From NCBI RefSeq assembly GCF_002368415.1, contig NZ_AP018290.1, positions 731,244 to 795,243 on the forward strand: a DNA stretch of 64,000 nucleotides, in the 5' to 3' direction. A model generated the notes under the pieces. It worked only from the letters and a program-made list of their open reading frames with translations. It was not told the DNA's origin and did not search any database. This DNA is from Calothrix sp. NIES-4105 (lineage in GTDB: Bacteria; Cyanobacteriota; Cyanobacteriia; Cyanobacteriales; Nostocaceae). The translations under genes were made by a program, and so were the position numbers. This document shows, one piece after another, positions 18,517-27,819 of this stretch. Positions within the stretch are counted from its first letter, which is position 1; each line of letters starts with the position of its first letter.

Positions 18517-19284
18517 TTACTTTCTTTCTTGCACCTGATCGAAAGTCAATTCGTAATCTCTAAATTCCGTGCCGCAGATTTTATCCCAAAATCTGAAATG
18601 CAGACCATAATTGCCCTTAAACTTGCTATGATGCATGTTATGGTGAGTGCTAGAAGTTAGAAATCGTAGCCAACCTTCATTGAAACTTGCAGGATAAAGT
18701 TCATAGCCGAGGTGTGCTTTGATGTTGTTAAGCAATCCCCAAATTTTAAAAACTCCCAAAGCGGGTGCATAAAGAGGCATCATAAAAGATACTGGAAAAA
18801 TCCAACTTGACAGTAAAAATCCCTCCACGACGTGAAAAGACATTGATGAAAAAGGGGTAACATCAATACTTCGATGGTGAACAACATGAACATAGCCATA
18901 GATAGACTTATGGTGCAGTAAGCGATGCATCCAATAAAACCACGCATCATCAATAACCCAAATTATAAAGAAGTTGGCAATTGCCCAAAATACATTGTAA
19001 TCAGCAAAGTTATTATAAATTTTGTTGTAACCTAATGAGTTTAGATACAAAACAAGGCTGCTCAAAAATGCTCCATTTTGAAATATGAATATAGCATTCT
19101 TAAATTCAGACTTAATTTGCTTAAAATCGGCTCGTTCATTAAGCTGGATGCGCTTATTTCGCAGTCGGGTTTTAAGTAGTTTCCATACAAAAAAATATGC
19201 CAACGTCATCATCAAGCCGTTGAGCATTATCGCAGAGACAAACCTCTTTGGCATGTTACTTAATATGGCTTTCATGGCTTCCAT
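18517..19284 (-). CDS. Sterol desaturase / fatty acid hydroxylase superfamily protein
   Basis: The 255-residue integral membrane protein has the diiron histidine boxes HRLLHH, HVVHH and HHNMHH spaced as in this superfamily, and several hydrophobic segments. Such enzymes hydroxylate or desaturate lipid chains with O2. As the last gene of the PKS operon, 51 bp after DevC, it may hydroxylate the acyl chain of the product, possibly making an attachment point for sulfate (inference). Confidence 0.85.
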   Translation of the reverse strand: MEAMKAILSNMPKRFVSAIMLNGLMMTLAYFFVWKLLKTRLRNKRIQLNERADFKQIKSEFKNAIFIFQNGAFLSSLVLYLNSLGYNKIYNNFADYNVFWAIANFFIIWVIDDAWFYWMHRLLHHKSIYGYVHVVHHRSIDVTPFSSMSFHVVEGFLLSSWIFPVSFMMPLYAPALGVFKIWGLLNNIKAHLGYELYPASFNEGWLRFLTSSTHHNMHHSKFKGNYGLHFRFWDKICGTEFRDYELTFDQVQERK

Positions 19285-19335
19285 AATTACTTATGCTCCT
19301 TTTATGCGTGATTAGTGCAAATTTAGTTTCAGAAA

Positions 19336-20514
19336 TTAAAATAAATCTGCCGGGTCAGCAGATTGTAATTTATGAGTTGCGATAACTCCAGAAATTAGGC
19401 AAATAAGCAAAGTCATAATAAATACAAAAATAGCTCGTATCATTGTCATATATATAGGTAAATTAGTGGCATTTGCAGCTAATTGATAAAGTCCTACAGG
19501 TATTATGAACCCTGGTATATAACCAACTATTGCAATAATAATAGCCTCTTCAAAAACTACTTTTAGTAAATAGATGTTAGAATAACCTATGGCTTTAAAT
19601 GTAGCGTATTCATGCAAATGAGAGTTAACATCTGTAGAAAGGATTTGATAAACAAGAATTACACCAATAAAGAATCCCATTGCTACCCCAAAACCAAATA
19701 TAAAAACAATTGGGCTTTCTCTTATCAAATAATCTTTTTCAAAATTCACGAATTCTTCACGAGTTAAAACTTTGACATCTTCAGGTAGATGTTCTTTTAA
19801 TCTAGTAGCAATTTGATTTGATTTATATCCTGATTCAATATAAATTAGACCAAGATTAAGACTACTTGCTTTTTGATGAGGAAATAATCTTAAAAAATTA
19901 TCTGTGCTGGAAATCAATAGTCCGTCAGTAGTAAATGAAGCACCAAAGTTAAATAGACCATTAATAGTAATAGTGCGTCTGTCTATTTCTGTAGTCACTT
20001 CCTTTTCTGCTTCAACTTGTGCAAAGACCTGTTGATATTCTCCCCGAGCTTTTTTATCAAATAAAAAGCTGTCTGGTAACATAATTTTCTCAACTTGGGC
20101 ATTAGCTTCAGGTATATTTAAAGAGGGTTGTTCAAGATTAAAACCAACCGCTCTAACTTTAGCTTTTTTGCGCGTTTGAGGATTTCTCCATGTTACCATA
20201 CTTATATACATTGGTTCTGTTGCCTTGACTCCGGGTACATCCGATGCATCAATTAATCTTCTTCGTGGAAATGTCGATATATTATCGGTATTTTTGGCTT
20301 GACTATTCATTAACACAATATCGGCAAGTATCGTTTGGTTAAGACGAGTATTGCTATCGAAAAGGGCGCTTTGAAAGCCAAGTTGCATAAACATGAGAAT
20401 ATCAGCAAAGGCAATTCCAGAAACAGCTATTAACAAACGACCTTTATGACGTTTTAGTTGTAGCCATCCTAAAGGTGTGCGTCTTTGTAATTCTTGAACG
20501 AATCTCACCATCAT
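19336..20514 (-). CDS. devC: DevC-type ABC exporter permease
   Basis: The 392-residue protein begins with the family signature RRTPLGWLQLKRHKGRLLIAVSG. It has an N-terminal helix, a large periplasmic domain (about 45-260) and three C-terminal helices, the FtsX/MacB-like fold. DevC works with the adaptor DevB and the ATPase DevA to export glycolipids in heterocysts. Here it follows a DevB-like gene 46 bp upstream, and no DevA ATPase is in the operon. It probably exports the resorcinol lipid or its precursor, borrowing an ATPase from elsewhere (inference). Confidence 0.85.
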   Translation of the reverse strand: MMVRFVQELQRRTPLGWLQLKRHKGRLLIAVSGIAFADILMFMQLGFQSALFDSNTRLNQTILADIVLMNSQAKNTDNISTFPRRRLIDASDVPGVKATEPMYISMVTWRNPQTRKKAKVRAVGFNLEQPSLNIPEANAQVEKIMLPDSFLFDKKARGEYQQVFAQVEAEKEVTTEIDRRTITINGLFNFGASFTTDGLLISSTDNFLRLFPHQKASSLNLGLIYIESGYKSNQIATRLKEHLPEDVKVLTREEFVNFEKDYLIRESPIVFIFGFGVAMGFFIGVILVYQILSTDVNSHLHEYATFKAIGYSNIYLLKVVFEEAIIIAIVGYIPGFIIPVGLYQLAANATNLPIYMTMIRAIFVFIMTLLICLISGVIATHKLQSADPADLF

Positions 20515-20560
20515 GATTTTGAATTCTAGATTTTGTATAAATATAAAATTGAATTTATAA

Positions 20561-21856
20561 TTAAAATATAGTTTTGACTTGAAGATTTGTTAATTTAGCA
20601 GCTTTTTTACTTGATGCTTGGTTAAGATTGACTCGAACTTCAACAACTCTAGAATCAATATTTTCGCTAGGGTCAGAATTAATAATATTCTGACGTTGTA
20701 TTTGCCAGCCAATGAAATTTACTTCTCCTTGTAATTTACCATTGAGAGCATTACTAGTAACATGCACTTTTTGCCCTAATCGAATTTTGCTGATATTACT
20801 TTGATACACTTCAGCAATTACCACCATTTGATTCACCTGTCCCAGTTCAACAATACCGTCGTTTGAAACTTTTTCTCCAGCACGAGTATTTATTTTGAAA
20901 ATAACTCCATTTGAAGGCGCCTTTACAAAAGCTTGCTCTAAATTTGCTTTTGCTTCTTTAGATGCTACTGTAGCTTGTTTAAGTTCAGCCTCTGAGAAAG
21001 CAACATCTACCGGACGGACTTCTGCTATTTTATTCAACGTTGCTTCTGCTGATATCATTTGCTTACTGCTAGTAGCTTGGATACGACTCAGAACTACTTT
21101 GGCTTCTTGAATTTGTTTGTTACCAGTACGATTAGTACGTTCAAAATTGGCTTTGGCTTCGCTTAATTGCTGAGTGAGTGTATCTTTGCTCAAACGCTTA
21201 CTATCAAAATTAGATTGGGAAATGGCGCCTTCAAAGTACAATTGTTCATAACGACGAAATTCAGATTTAGCATTATTCAACTCGGCTTCCAGTCTTCTAA
21301 TTGTAGCTAGTTGTGCAGCTTTATCTCCAAACCACTGTGCCTCTAACCTAAAGACAGTTTCCCGTTGTGCCCTTTCTTCTCCCAATGACTGTGCTTGAAT
21401 ACGGGCAATTTCAGCTTTTTGTGCGTCTATTTCTCCAACTTTTGCACCTGCTTTTACCTTAGCTAAATTAGCCCGCGCAACTTCCACTGCCTCTAAAGCT
21501 TTATCATATGCTGCTTGAAGTTTATCTCGGTTATTTAAAATTGCAATTACTTGCCCCACTTTTACTGTGTCTCCCTCTTCTACCAATAACTTTTCTAACC
21601 GACTTTCTTGAGTTGGCGCTATAGATGTAGAAATCTTAATAACTTTGCCTTTCGGCTCAAGTCTACCTAATGCTGTCACTGTCTTGATTTTTGGTATGGG
21701 AATTTGCTGTGCCCGCTTTTCTGAAGCAGATTGTAAAACTTGGGTTTTAATAACTTCTGATACTACTAATACAGTGACAGTCAATAAACTTGTAGTTATG
21801 CTAAGTATTATAAGTTTTCGAGGTTTAACTTTGGACAATATTGAATTATTTGCCAT
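20561..21856 (-). CDS. devB: DevB-type membrane fusion protein
   Basis: The start is placed at MANNSILSKVKPRKLIIL, preceded by AGAGGG, rather than the upstream TTG at 21883. There is one N-terminal membrane anchor, then lipoyl-like halves (LEKLLVEEGDTVKVGQVIAI and VKAPSNGVIFKINTRAGEKV) separated by a long Ala/Glu/Lys-rich coiled-coil hairpin (about 125-310). This is the HlyD/DevB periplasmic adaptor plan. It pairs with the DevC gene directly downstream. Confidence 0.87.
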   Translation of the reverse strand: MANNSILSKVKPRKLIILSITTSLLTVTVLVVSEVIKTQVLQSASEKRAQQIPIPKIKTVTALGRLEPKGKVIKISTSIAPTQESRLEKLLVEEGDTVKVGQVIAILNNRDKLQAAYDKALEAVEVARANLAKVKAGAKVGEIDAQKAEIARIQAQSLGEERAQRETVFRLEAQWFGDKAAQLATIRRLEAELNNAKSEFRRYEQLYFEGAISQSNFDSKRLSKDTLTQQLSEAKANFERTNRTGNKQIQEAKVVLSRIQATSSKQMISAEATLNKIAEVRPVDVAFSEAELKQATVASKEAKANLEQAFVKAPSNGVIFKINTRAGEKVSNDGIVELGQVNQMVVIAEVYQSNISKIRLGQKVHVTSNALNGKLQGEVNFIGWQIQRQNIINSDPSENIDSRVVEVRVNLNQASSKKAAKLTNLQVKTIF

Positions 21857-21892
21857 AATTACCCTCTTGTCGGATATACTCAAAAAGTAAAA

Positions 21893-22348
21893 TTAAACAG
21901 TAAATTTAATTTTGTAATTAATATAATCAATAGTTTGTTGTACAGTTAAAAGTGTTTGAGCTACTTGAACAGATATTTCAATTTTGAAGGTTTCTTCTAA
22001 TGCTATGATTAATTCTAATATATCTAAAGAATCAGTTCCTAGATCATCAACAAAATTTGTTGCGGGAGTTACTTTTTCTAGCTCAATTTCTAGCTTCTCT
22101 ACAACAATAGCACGTACTTTTTCATAAATCTCCATCTCTTTTAAATGGCAGCATTGAATCGTTGCCTTGATTTCTTCTGTCAGCTTTACTATTTCTTCTA
22201 AGATAACTACAATTCGTTGGTATTGCTGACTATCCTCATCTCTTAAAATGTTTCCTTCACGAGCTTTAAGCCAGTTTTTACAAATTTGATAACTAGCAAC
22301 ACTCAAATCGTCTGATAAAACATACTTTTCCATAGTGTTATTACTCAC
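21893..22348 (-). CDS. Acyl carrier protein with N-terminal extension
   Basis: The 151-residue protein ends in an ACP domain (about 75-148) with the phosphopantetheine site DDLGTDSLDILELI. The first 70 residues are a helical extension unlike usual ACPs. It directly follows the acyl-AMP ligase gene and is the probable acceptor of the activated fatty acid, like CylB beside CylA (inference). An internal Met at residue 6 is an alternative start. Confidence 0.85.
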   Translation of the reverse strand: MSNNTMEKYVLSDDLSVASYQICKNWLKAREGNILRDEDSQQYQRIVVILEEIVKLTEEIKATIQCCHLKEMEIYEKVRAIVVEKLEIELEKVTPATNFVDDLGTDSLDILELIIALEETFKIEISVQVAQTLLTVQQTIDYINYKIKFTV

Positions 22349-22360
22349 TTTTGATGGTAT

Positions 22361-22394
22361 GTAGAGACCGAATTAAATACGGTCTTTACACTAC
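22361..22394. repeat. GTAGAGAC-family inverted repeat between acyl-AMP ligase and ACP genes
   Basis: GTAGAGACCG and CGGTCTTTAC form a stem around an AT loop. It lies within the 57-bp gap between the acyl-AMP ligase stop and the ACP start. It may modulate expression of downstream genes by RNA folding (inference). Confidence 0.65.
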
Positions 22395-22405
22395 ATGGTG
22401 TACAA

Positions 22406-24223
22406 CTAAGCCACACTCATTGGCTCGGCATCAACTTGTAAATTTAAGAACTTCGTTCTATCTTGAGGATTTTCGCACCAATAATGCACAACATCCAAAC
22501 ATTCATTTAAAAAACCACTACGACAAGCATGACGTTGAATTTTACCACTTGAAGTTTTATGAATACTCACAGGCTTAATCAAAACTACGGCATAAATATT
22601 AAGATTATGCTCTTTCGATACAGCCTGACGAATATTACCAAATATTTCGCTGGCATTAAGTTTCTTTACCTCACTTCGCTTCACCTCTTGAACTATTACC
22701 AGTCGCTCTTGATTATTTATATCTACAGCAAAGGCTGCTCCACAACCTGGTGCCAACGCAGGATGACTTTTCTCTACTGTAAGTTCAATATCCTGGGGAT
22801 AATGGTTTTGTCCTCGGATAATAATTACGTCTTTGATACGTCCTGTAACAAAAAGTTCACCAGAACGCAGAAATCCTAAATCCCCTGTACGCATGAAAGG
22901 ACCTTCTTTGGTATCAGCTAGGTAAGCATTAAATGTTTCTTCTGTTTGTTCAGGTTGTTTCCAATAACCTTGAGCTACACTCAGACCAGATACCCAAATT
23001 TCTCCTACTTGGTTTTGTTGACACTGTGTTTGCGTTTCTGGATTGGCAATAACAATTTTTATCCCTAGTTTAGAGCTACCACACCCTACCAAGTGTCTAA
23101 CTCTCTCGTTGTCTTCAGATACCTCTTCGACCACATTTTGTGCAAGAGCATCAGCTTGAACAGTGCAGTAAATCGGTTCTTCTTCAAGTACTCCACCTGC
23201 AACCATTAATGTATTTTCAGCTAATCCATAACAGGGGTAAAAGAATTTAGCATGGAATCCACAGCGAGCAAATTTAGCTGCAAATTGTTCTATAGTTTCT
23301 CGTCTAATTGGTTCGGCGCCAGTGTAAGCGTTAGACCAACTGCTCAGGTCTAAATTCTCCATTTGATCTGGGGTAAGCTTTCTTGTACAAAGCTCGTAAG
23401 CAAAGTTAGGACTGCCACCATGAGTAGCTTTATAGTGTGAAATAGCTTCAAGCCATCGAATTGGTTGCTGAAGAAAAGAAACTGGCGCCATCAAAACGCC
23501 TAGAAAACCTGTATACAATGGTTGGATAATCCCGTCGATGAGTCCCATATCATGGAAGCTAGGTAACCATGTAACAGATACGCTATCTGGCGTAAGTTTA
23601 ACTGATTGCTGAATATAAGCTGAATTGTGCAGCATATTGCTATGACTAATCATTACACCCTTTGGCATTCCTGTTGAGCCAGAAGTATACTGGAGAAACG
23701 TCAAGGTTTCTCTGCTTATTACTGGTGGCGCCCAGTTTAACCCAAGCTCAGTATCAATATTATCGGTTGCTATACAGTGTAAATTTGTTAAATCTTGTTC
23801 CGAAGCGAATAGTGTTTCTATGTTAGATAATAAAGATGCAGTAGTAAGAACTACTTTAATATCGGCATTTGACGCTATTGCCTGTAACCTTGATAACTTA
23901 TGATTGCGTCGAGGTGGGTAAGCTGGTACAGCCACTACAGAAGCATATAAACACCCAAAGAAAGCGGTAATGAATTCTAAACCAGGAGAGTATAAAAGCA
24001 AAGCTCGTTGTCCCTTTGCTCCTAAGTTATGGAGATAAGCTGCTATTGCCCGTGCTTCCCGGTCTAATTCTTGATAAGTTAGCCTCGAAGTCTCTGTTTC
24101 CCCATTGTGGAGAAATATATAAGCGGTTTTATCGGGCTGATTTTTAGCTCTATAGTTCAGTAACTCTACAAGAGTTGAAAATTCCGGTTCTTTGTTGAGC
24201 AAATAATCACTATTTAAAGTCAT
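22406..24223 (-). CDS. Fatty acyl-AMP ligase (FAAL), CylA-like
   Basis: The 605-residue protein has the adenylation motifs LQYTSGSTGMPKGVMISH (ATP loop), YGLAENTL and RTGDLGF, and the late motif GRIKDVIIIRGQNHYPQDIE. The C-terminal subdomain has the FAAL-like GCGAAFAVD. FAALs activate free fatty acids as acyl-adenylates and pass them to an ACP. In paracyclophane and bartoloside pathways this supplies the starter chain that is chlorinated on the carrier protein. The ACP gene next to it is the likely partner. Confidence 0.9.
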   Translation of the reverse strand: MTLNSDYLLNKEPEFSTLVELLNYRAKNQPDKTAYIFLHNGETETSRLTYQELDREARAIAAYLHNLGAKGQRALLLYSPGLEFITAFFGCLYASVVAVPAYPPRRNHKLSRLQAIASNADIKVVLTTASLLSNIETLFASEQDLTNLHCIATDNIDTELGLNWAPPVISRETLTFLQYTSGSTGMPKGVMISHSNMLHNSAYIQQSVKLTPDSVSVTWLPSFHDMGLIDGIIQPLYTGFLGVLMAPVSFLQQPIRWLEAISHYKATHGGSPNFAYELCTRKLTPDQMENLDLSSWSNAYTGAEPIRRETIEQFAAKFARCGFHAKFFYPCYGLAENTLMVAGGVLEEEPIYCTVQADALAQNVVEEVSEDNERVRHLVGCGSSKLGIKIVIANPETQTQCQQNQVGEIWVSGLSVAQGYWKQPEQTEETFNAYLADTKEGPFMRTGDLGFLRSGELFVTGRIKDVIIIRGQNHYPQDIELTVEKSHPALAPGCGAAFAVDINNQERLVIVQEVKRSEVKKLNASEIFGNIRQAVSKEHNLNIYAVVLIKPVSIHKTSSGKIQRHACRSGFLNECLDVVHYWCENPQDRTKFLNLQVDAEPMSVA

Positions 24224-24243
24224 TTTATCCTTACAATTATTTT

Positions 24244-25497
24244 CTAAAAATACTGACGGTAATCTTGAAATGTTTCGTTAACTTGGTCAGCATTGAGTCG
24301 AAATTGTTCGAGACTATAGCGATGAATACCATGTTTGTATTGCCGATTCTCTTTAATATATTGTTGAAGGTTTTTTTCCATCTGTTCCGAGTAATTGTAA
24401 TCAAAGTAGTCGTAAATTTGTTTCACTATATCAATAGGGTCTTGAACTAAATCCTGATATTTAACATCAAAAAACTGTTTGGAGGAAGTATTTTGACGAA
24501 CTTTAATGGCTCTGTTAATGGCAATAGCTATTTCATCTAAGCAGCCTTGACCAACAACTGCTGGTTCTACATCGTCTGAAGAAACCCCTCTAATTATAGA
24601 GATTAAGCTAGCTAAAGAAGGAATTGCTTCAATCGGATCGCGATGGTTTTGGACAATACAAGCATCTGGAAAAACAGTTAATAAACTATCTAAATGAAAT
24701 AAATGTGCTGGTGTCTTCAAAAGCCAATGCTCTCCAGGCCATTTCCAAGATAATAACTGCAACTGCGCGCGGTAATATTGGTAAGCCGCATTCCAGTCTG
24801 CTTCCGTATGCAGCCATTTTTGATAAGTCGGTACGTTAGCGCGGGAGAAGAAAAGAAGACTAGTAGTAAAATTATTTTCAAACAATCCGTTGCATTCATC
24901 TGGTTCATTGACATCTATGTAATGTGCAGTATCTATATCGGGCGCCAAAGATTTATAAAATGCAAATTTTTGCTGTACTCTTTTAATACGTGGATCAGAA
25001 GCTGCTGTCTCTATCACTGGGGGTGGTGAAGGGTGTAATGATTCCCAAGGATGCAACCAACGGCATTGAGGATCTTGAGAGAGTAGATTGAACAGGAAAG
25101 TTGTTCCACTCCTGGGAAGTCCCAAAACAAATAGTGGTTTTTTGATCGGAACCTGTAAAATTTCTGGATAACTCTGAAAATCTCGTTGCAACTGTAATCT
25201 ATTAATTAATAAGTTGAGCAAAATGTCTCGGAACAAATATTGACCTGCAGCATTCAAATGTGCTTCCTTTTTTAAGGAGTCGATGAGGATAGCCAGAGAA
25301 GTACGAAAACTTGGGTCTCCAAAATCATCTAAGCCAGTAATTTTTTGTGCTGCTTCTATCAGGGAATTTTGACTGAGATTGAACGCATTATCTGGTATAA
25401 TCTTTCCCCAGAGGTTTATTCCGAGTTTTAAACAACGGTATTTAAAGGAACGCTTAGGTTTTTGAAAAGTTAGAGAAGATTTAGAAGTTATGGTCAT
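24244..25497 (-). CDS. PAPS-dependent sulfotransferase (Sulfotransfer_3 type)
   Basis: The product is about 417 residues. The start at MTITSKSS is preferred because AAGG precedes it; the longer frame begins at TTG 25527. The 5'-phosphosulfate loop LGLPRSGTTFLFNLLS and the 3'-phosphate motif NHRDPIEAIPSL are visible, as is the invariant-type LLKTPAHLFHLD. These enzymes transfer sulfate from PAPS to hydroxyl groups. An APS kinase gene opens the same operon and would supply PAPS. The likely acceptor is a phenolic or chain hydroxyl of the product; it is not fused to a thioesterase as in CurM-type offloading. Confidence 0.87.
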   Translation of the reverse strand: MTITSKSSLTFQKPKRSFKYRCLKLGINLWGKIIPDNAFNLSQNSLIEAAQKITGLDDFGDPSFRTSLAILIDSLKKEAHLNAAGQYLFRDILLNLLINRLQLQRDFQSYPEILQVPIKKPLFVLGLPRSGTTFLFNLLSQDPQCRWLHPWESLHPSPPPVIETAASDPRIKRVQQKFAFYKSLAPDIDTAHYIDVNEPDECNGLFENNFTTSLLFFSRANVPTYQKWLHTEADWNAAYQYYRAQLQLLSWKWPGEHWLLKTPAHLFHLDSLLTVFPDACIVQNHRDPIEAIPSLASLISIIRGVSSDDVEPAVVGQGCLDEIAIAINRAIKVRQNTSSKQFFDVKYQDLVQDPIDIVKQIYDYFDYNYSEQMEKNLQQYIKENRQYKHGIHRYSLEQFRLNADQVNETFQDYRQYF

Positions 25498-25527
25498 TAC
25501 TAAGTTACCTTGATATTTAGTGAACAA

Positions 25528-25733
25528 CTTATCTCATATCTTGCACCTTCGATTGGGAGGGTAAGGTGGCTATGCCGCACCTACTATGCCGCACCTACGT
25601 AAAAATAAGCAGAACACGCGCTCTTTGATTCTCAATAAAGTCAAGGTGCAAGATGTAAGTTATGCTAATTTGATTTACCAGATATGCAGTAATTTGGTAA
25701 AAGCAAAATTCAAACGTTTAAAAGACTTAATCT
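25528..25733. other. Intergenic gap in the PKS operon
   Basis: This 206-bp gap separates the CylK-like and sulfotransferase genes. It contains a short tandem duplication of CTATGCCGCACCTA. No gene is seen. It is the largest gap between PKS cluster genes after the APS kinase/ACP gap, so an internal promoter is possible. Confidence 0.4.
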
Positions 25734-27764
25734 TTATAGATAGGAAGAATAACAAAAATAATTATTACCAGTAAAATTTTGTATTGTTCCCTCATTAGTG
25801 TCTAATTTGACCACCCAGGAATCATAAGACCCAGCATTGGTATCTCCTAAACTTCCTTCAGTAATTCCCGAAACTAAAAAGTTACCATAAGTATCAGCAC
25901 TAATTGTGGTCGCGGTATCATAATCGGACGTACCAAACTGTTTAATCCAATCCTGGTTGCCGTTACTGTCGAACTTAGCCACCCAGGAGTCGTAACCTCC
26001 GCTGTTTTCCCCCCCTAAGTTGCCATCTGTATATCCTGCCAAGAAGACATTATCATTTGAGTCCACGCTTAAGCCATTCATATAGACTGCATCATCACCA
26101 CTAGTACCAAACTGATTAATCCACTGCTGGTTGCCATTAGTGTCATACTTAGCTAGCCAAACATCAAAAGAGCCAGCATTTTTCCCAGCTAAGTCTCCTA
26201 AAGTCCATCCGGTCGCATAGATATTGCCTATACTATCGGTTTTAACATCCCAAAGAAAGTCATAATTAGGTGAGCCAAACTGTTTAACCCACTGCTGATT
26301 ACCATCTTTGTCCAACTTAAGTAGCCAAGCATCATACTCTGCAGCAGACCCAGCATTTTTTCCTCCGAAGTTACCTTTTGTATTTCCTCCAGCGAAAATA
26401 TTACCATCTTTGTCGGTCGCTACACCCCAGTTGTCATCAAGTGCAGGCGTGCCAAACTGTTTAATCCACTGCTGATTACCATTACTGTCGAACTTGGCCA
26501 CATAGGAATCAGTCGATGGATAGCCTAAGAAGATTGAATTTGCGACTAAGTTTTGTCCTACGTTTTGGTTAGGTCCTGCCAAGCTGCCAATAGTGTGTCC
26601 GCTAACGTAAATATTGCCATAGGTATCAGTACTGACCGAAGAAGCTTCTTCATATGTGGTAGTCCCAAACTGTTTAATCCACTTCTGGTTACCGTCACTA
26701 TCGTACTTAGCTAGATAGAGGTCATTTCCTCCTTGGCTAGTATTATTGTCTAGCTCACCTGAAGTGTTTCCCACAACGTAAATATTGCTCCCATCACTAG
26801 CCATATCCCGTATGTTTTCAGTTCCGGTCGTACCAAACTGTCTACTCCACAGTTGGTTGCCATTGTTATCGTATTTGGTTAGCCAAGAGTCCCGAGTTCC
26901 TAAGTTGTTTCCTCCCAAAGAGCCATCGGTTCCTCCTCCCACATAGAGATTGCCCTCAGCATCTACGCTCGAAGCAAATAAGTAATCAATCGCAGGAGTC
27001 CCGATGTGTTGAGCATCATCTAATACTGTTTCTGGTACGGTGTTGCCTTTGAAATCAAAGTAGTCACTCTGTATACTTAAATCAAAAACTCCACCCGTTA
27101 CGCCAATGAGGTCACCATGCCAAAATATTGCTGTTCCCAGGCTAGTGTTTACTAGTTGATAGTCTTGGGAAGTCCCGTGTAGCTGAATGACATCTTGATT
27201 GGGGTTGAAGTCTGTAATTAAAGCAAATTGGTTTAAACCTAATGTTTGTGGGTCGTTCTCAACATAGTAGGCTTGTTGCCAATCACCCAGAATAAATCTG
27301 TCTTTCCACTCCTGAAAAGAACCTTCTCGACCTGTACTCAATGCAAAAAGTTGTTCATCAGTCAAATCACCTGTAAATACATCAATTCTCCGTTTCCCAA
27401 CATAATCTATACCAGGATCAAAACCAACCAGACTATCGCTGCCATGACGACCCCAAATGAGTTTAACATCTTCATCACCTTCGCCTCCAACGATGTTAAT
27501 ATCGCTCCCGGTTGAGAGAGTATCAGTAAATTTTCCATATTTGTTGGGAAAATTTTCATCGGGATTGTTATTAAAAAGTAATGGGGCTATTGAAGTTCCG
27601 GAACTTGTCAAGAGACTAGACCCGCTCGAACGATTAAATGATTGTATGACACTTTTGAGATATGTTGCGTATGCATCTGGGAAAGTTTCACTAAATGCAG
27701 AACGTAATACATCGGTTAAATTATTAGTAAGTACACTATTGGAAGGTAGTTGTGAGTTATTCAT
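25734..27764 (-). CDS. CylK-like resorcinol-alkylating enzyme (calcium-binding domain plus beta-propeller)
   Basis: The 676-residue protein has an N-terminal region (1-250) with RTX-like Gly/Asp sequence (GGEGDEDV, WGRHGSDSLVGFDPG), then about seven SBBP-type blades (YVAKFDSNGNQQWIKQFGT). This is the plan of CylK, which alkylates resorcinol rings with secondary alkyl chlorides, and of BrtB, which esterifies bartolosides. By hand count R106 (WGRHG), D444 (LDDNW) and Y477 (AEYDAW) match the CylK active-site residues I recall as R105, D440 and Y473, with consistent offsets. It lies in an operon with a type III PKS and a CylC-like gene. C-C or C-O bond formation cannot be told from sequence. Confidence 0.82.
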   Translation of the reverse strand: MNNSQLPSNSVLTNNLTDVLRSAFSETFPDAYATYLKSVIQSFNRSSGSSLLTSSGTSIAPLLFNNNPDENFPNKYGKFTDTLSTGSDINIVGGEGDEDVKLIWGRHGSDSLVGFDPGIDYVGKRRIDVFTGDLTDEQLFALSTGREGSFQEWKDRFILGDWQQAYYVENDPQTLGLNQFALITDFNPNQDVIQLHGTSQDYQLVNTSLGTAIFWHGDLIGVTGGVFDLSIQSDYFDFKGNTVPETVLDDAQHIGTPAIDYLFASSVDAEGNLYVGGGTDGSLGGNNLGTRDSWLTKYDNNGNQLWSRQFGTTGTENIRDMASDGSNIYVVGNTSGELDNNTSQGGNDLYLAKYDSDGNQKWIKQFGTTTYEEASSVSTDTYGNIYVSGHTIGSLAGPNQNVGQNLVANSIFLGYPSTDSYVAKFDSNGNQQWIKQFGTPALDDNWGVATDKDGNIFAGGNTKGNFGGKNAGSAAEYDAWLLKLDKDGNQQWVKQFGSPNYDFLWDVKTDSIGNIYATGWTLGDLAGKNAGSFDVWLAKYDTNGNQQWINQFGTSGDDAVYMNGLSVDSNDNVFLAGYTDGNLGGENSGGYDSWVAKFDSNGNQDWIKQFGTSDYDTATTISADTYGNFLVSGITEGSLGDTNAGSYDSWVVKLDTNEGTIQNFTGNNYFCYSSYL

Positions 27765-27819
27765 GTAAAATCAACTTTGTTTATTTTATTGCAATACGGT
27801 TACGTTAAGAATTTATCGA

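Noticed and set aside
24244-25497. Curacin-type sulfotransferase-thioesterase decarboxylating offload
   Set aside because: The sulfotransferase is free-standing and the TE is a type II-like domain on a PKS without beta-hydroxy processing, so CurM-like terminal alkene formation is not supported.
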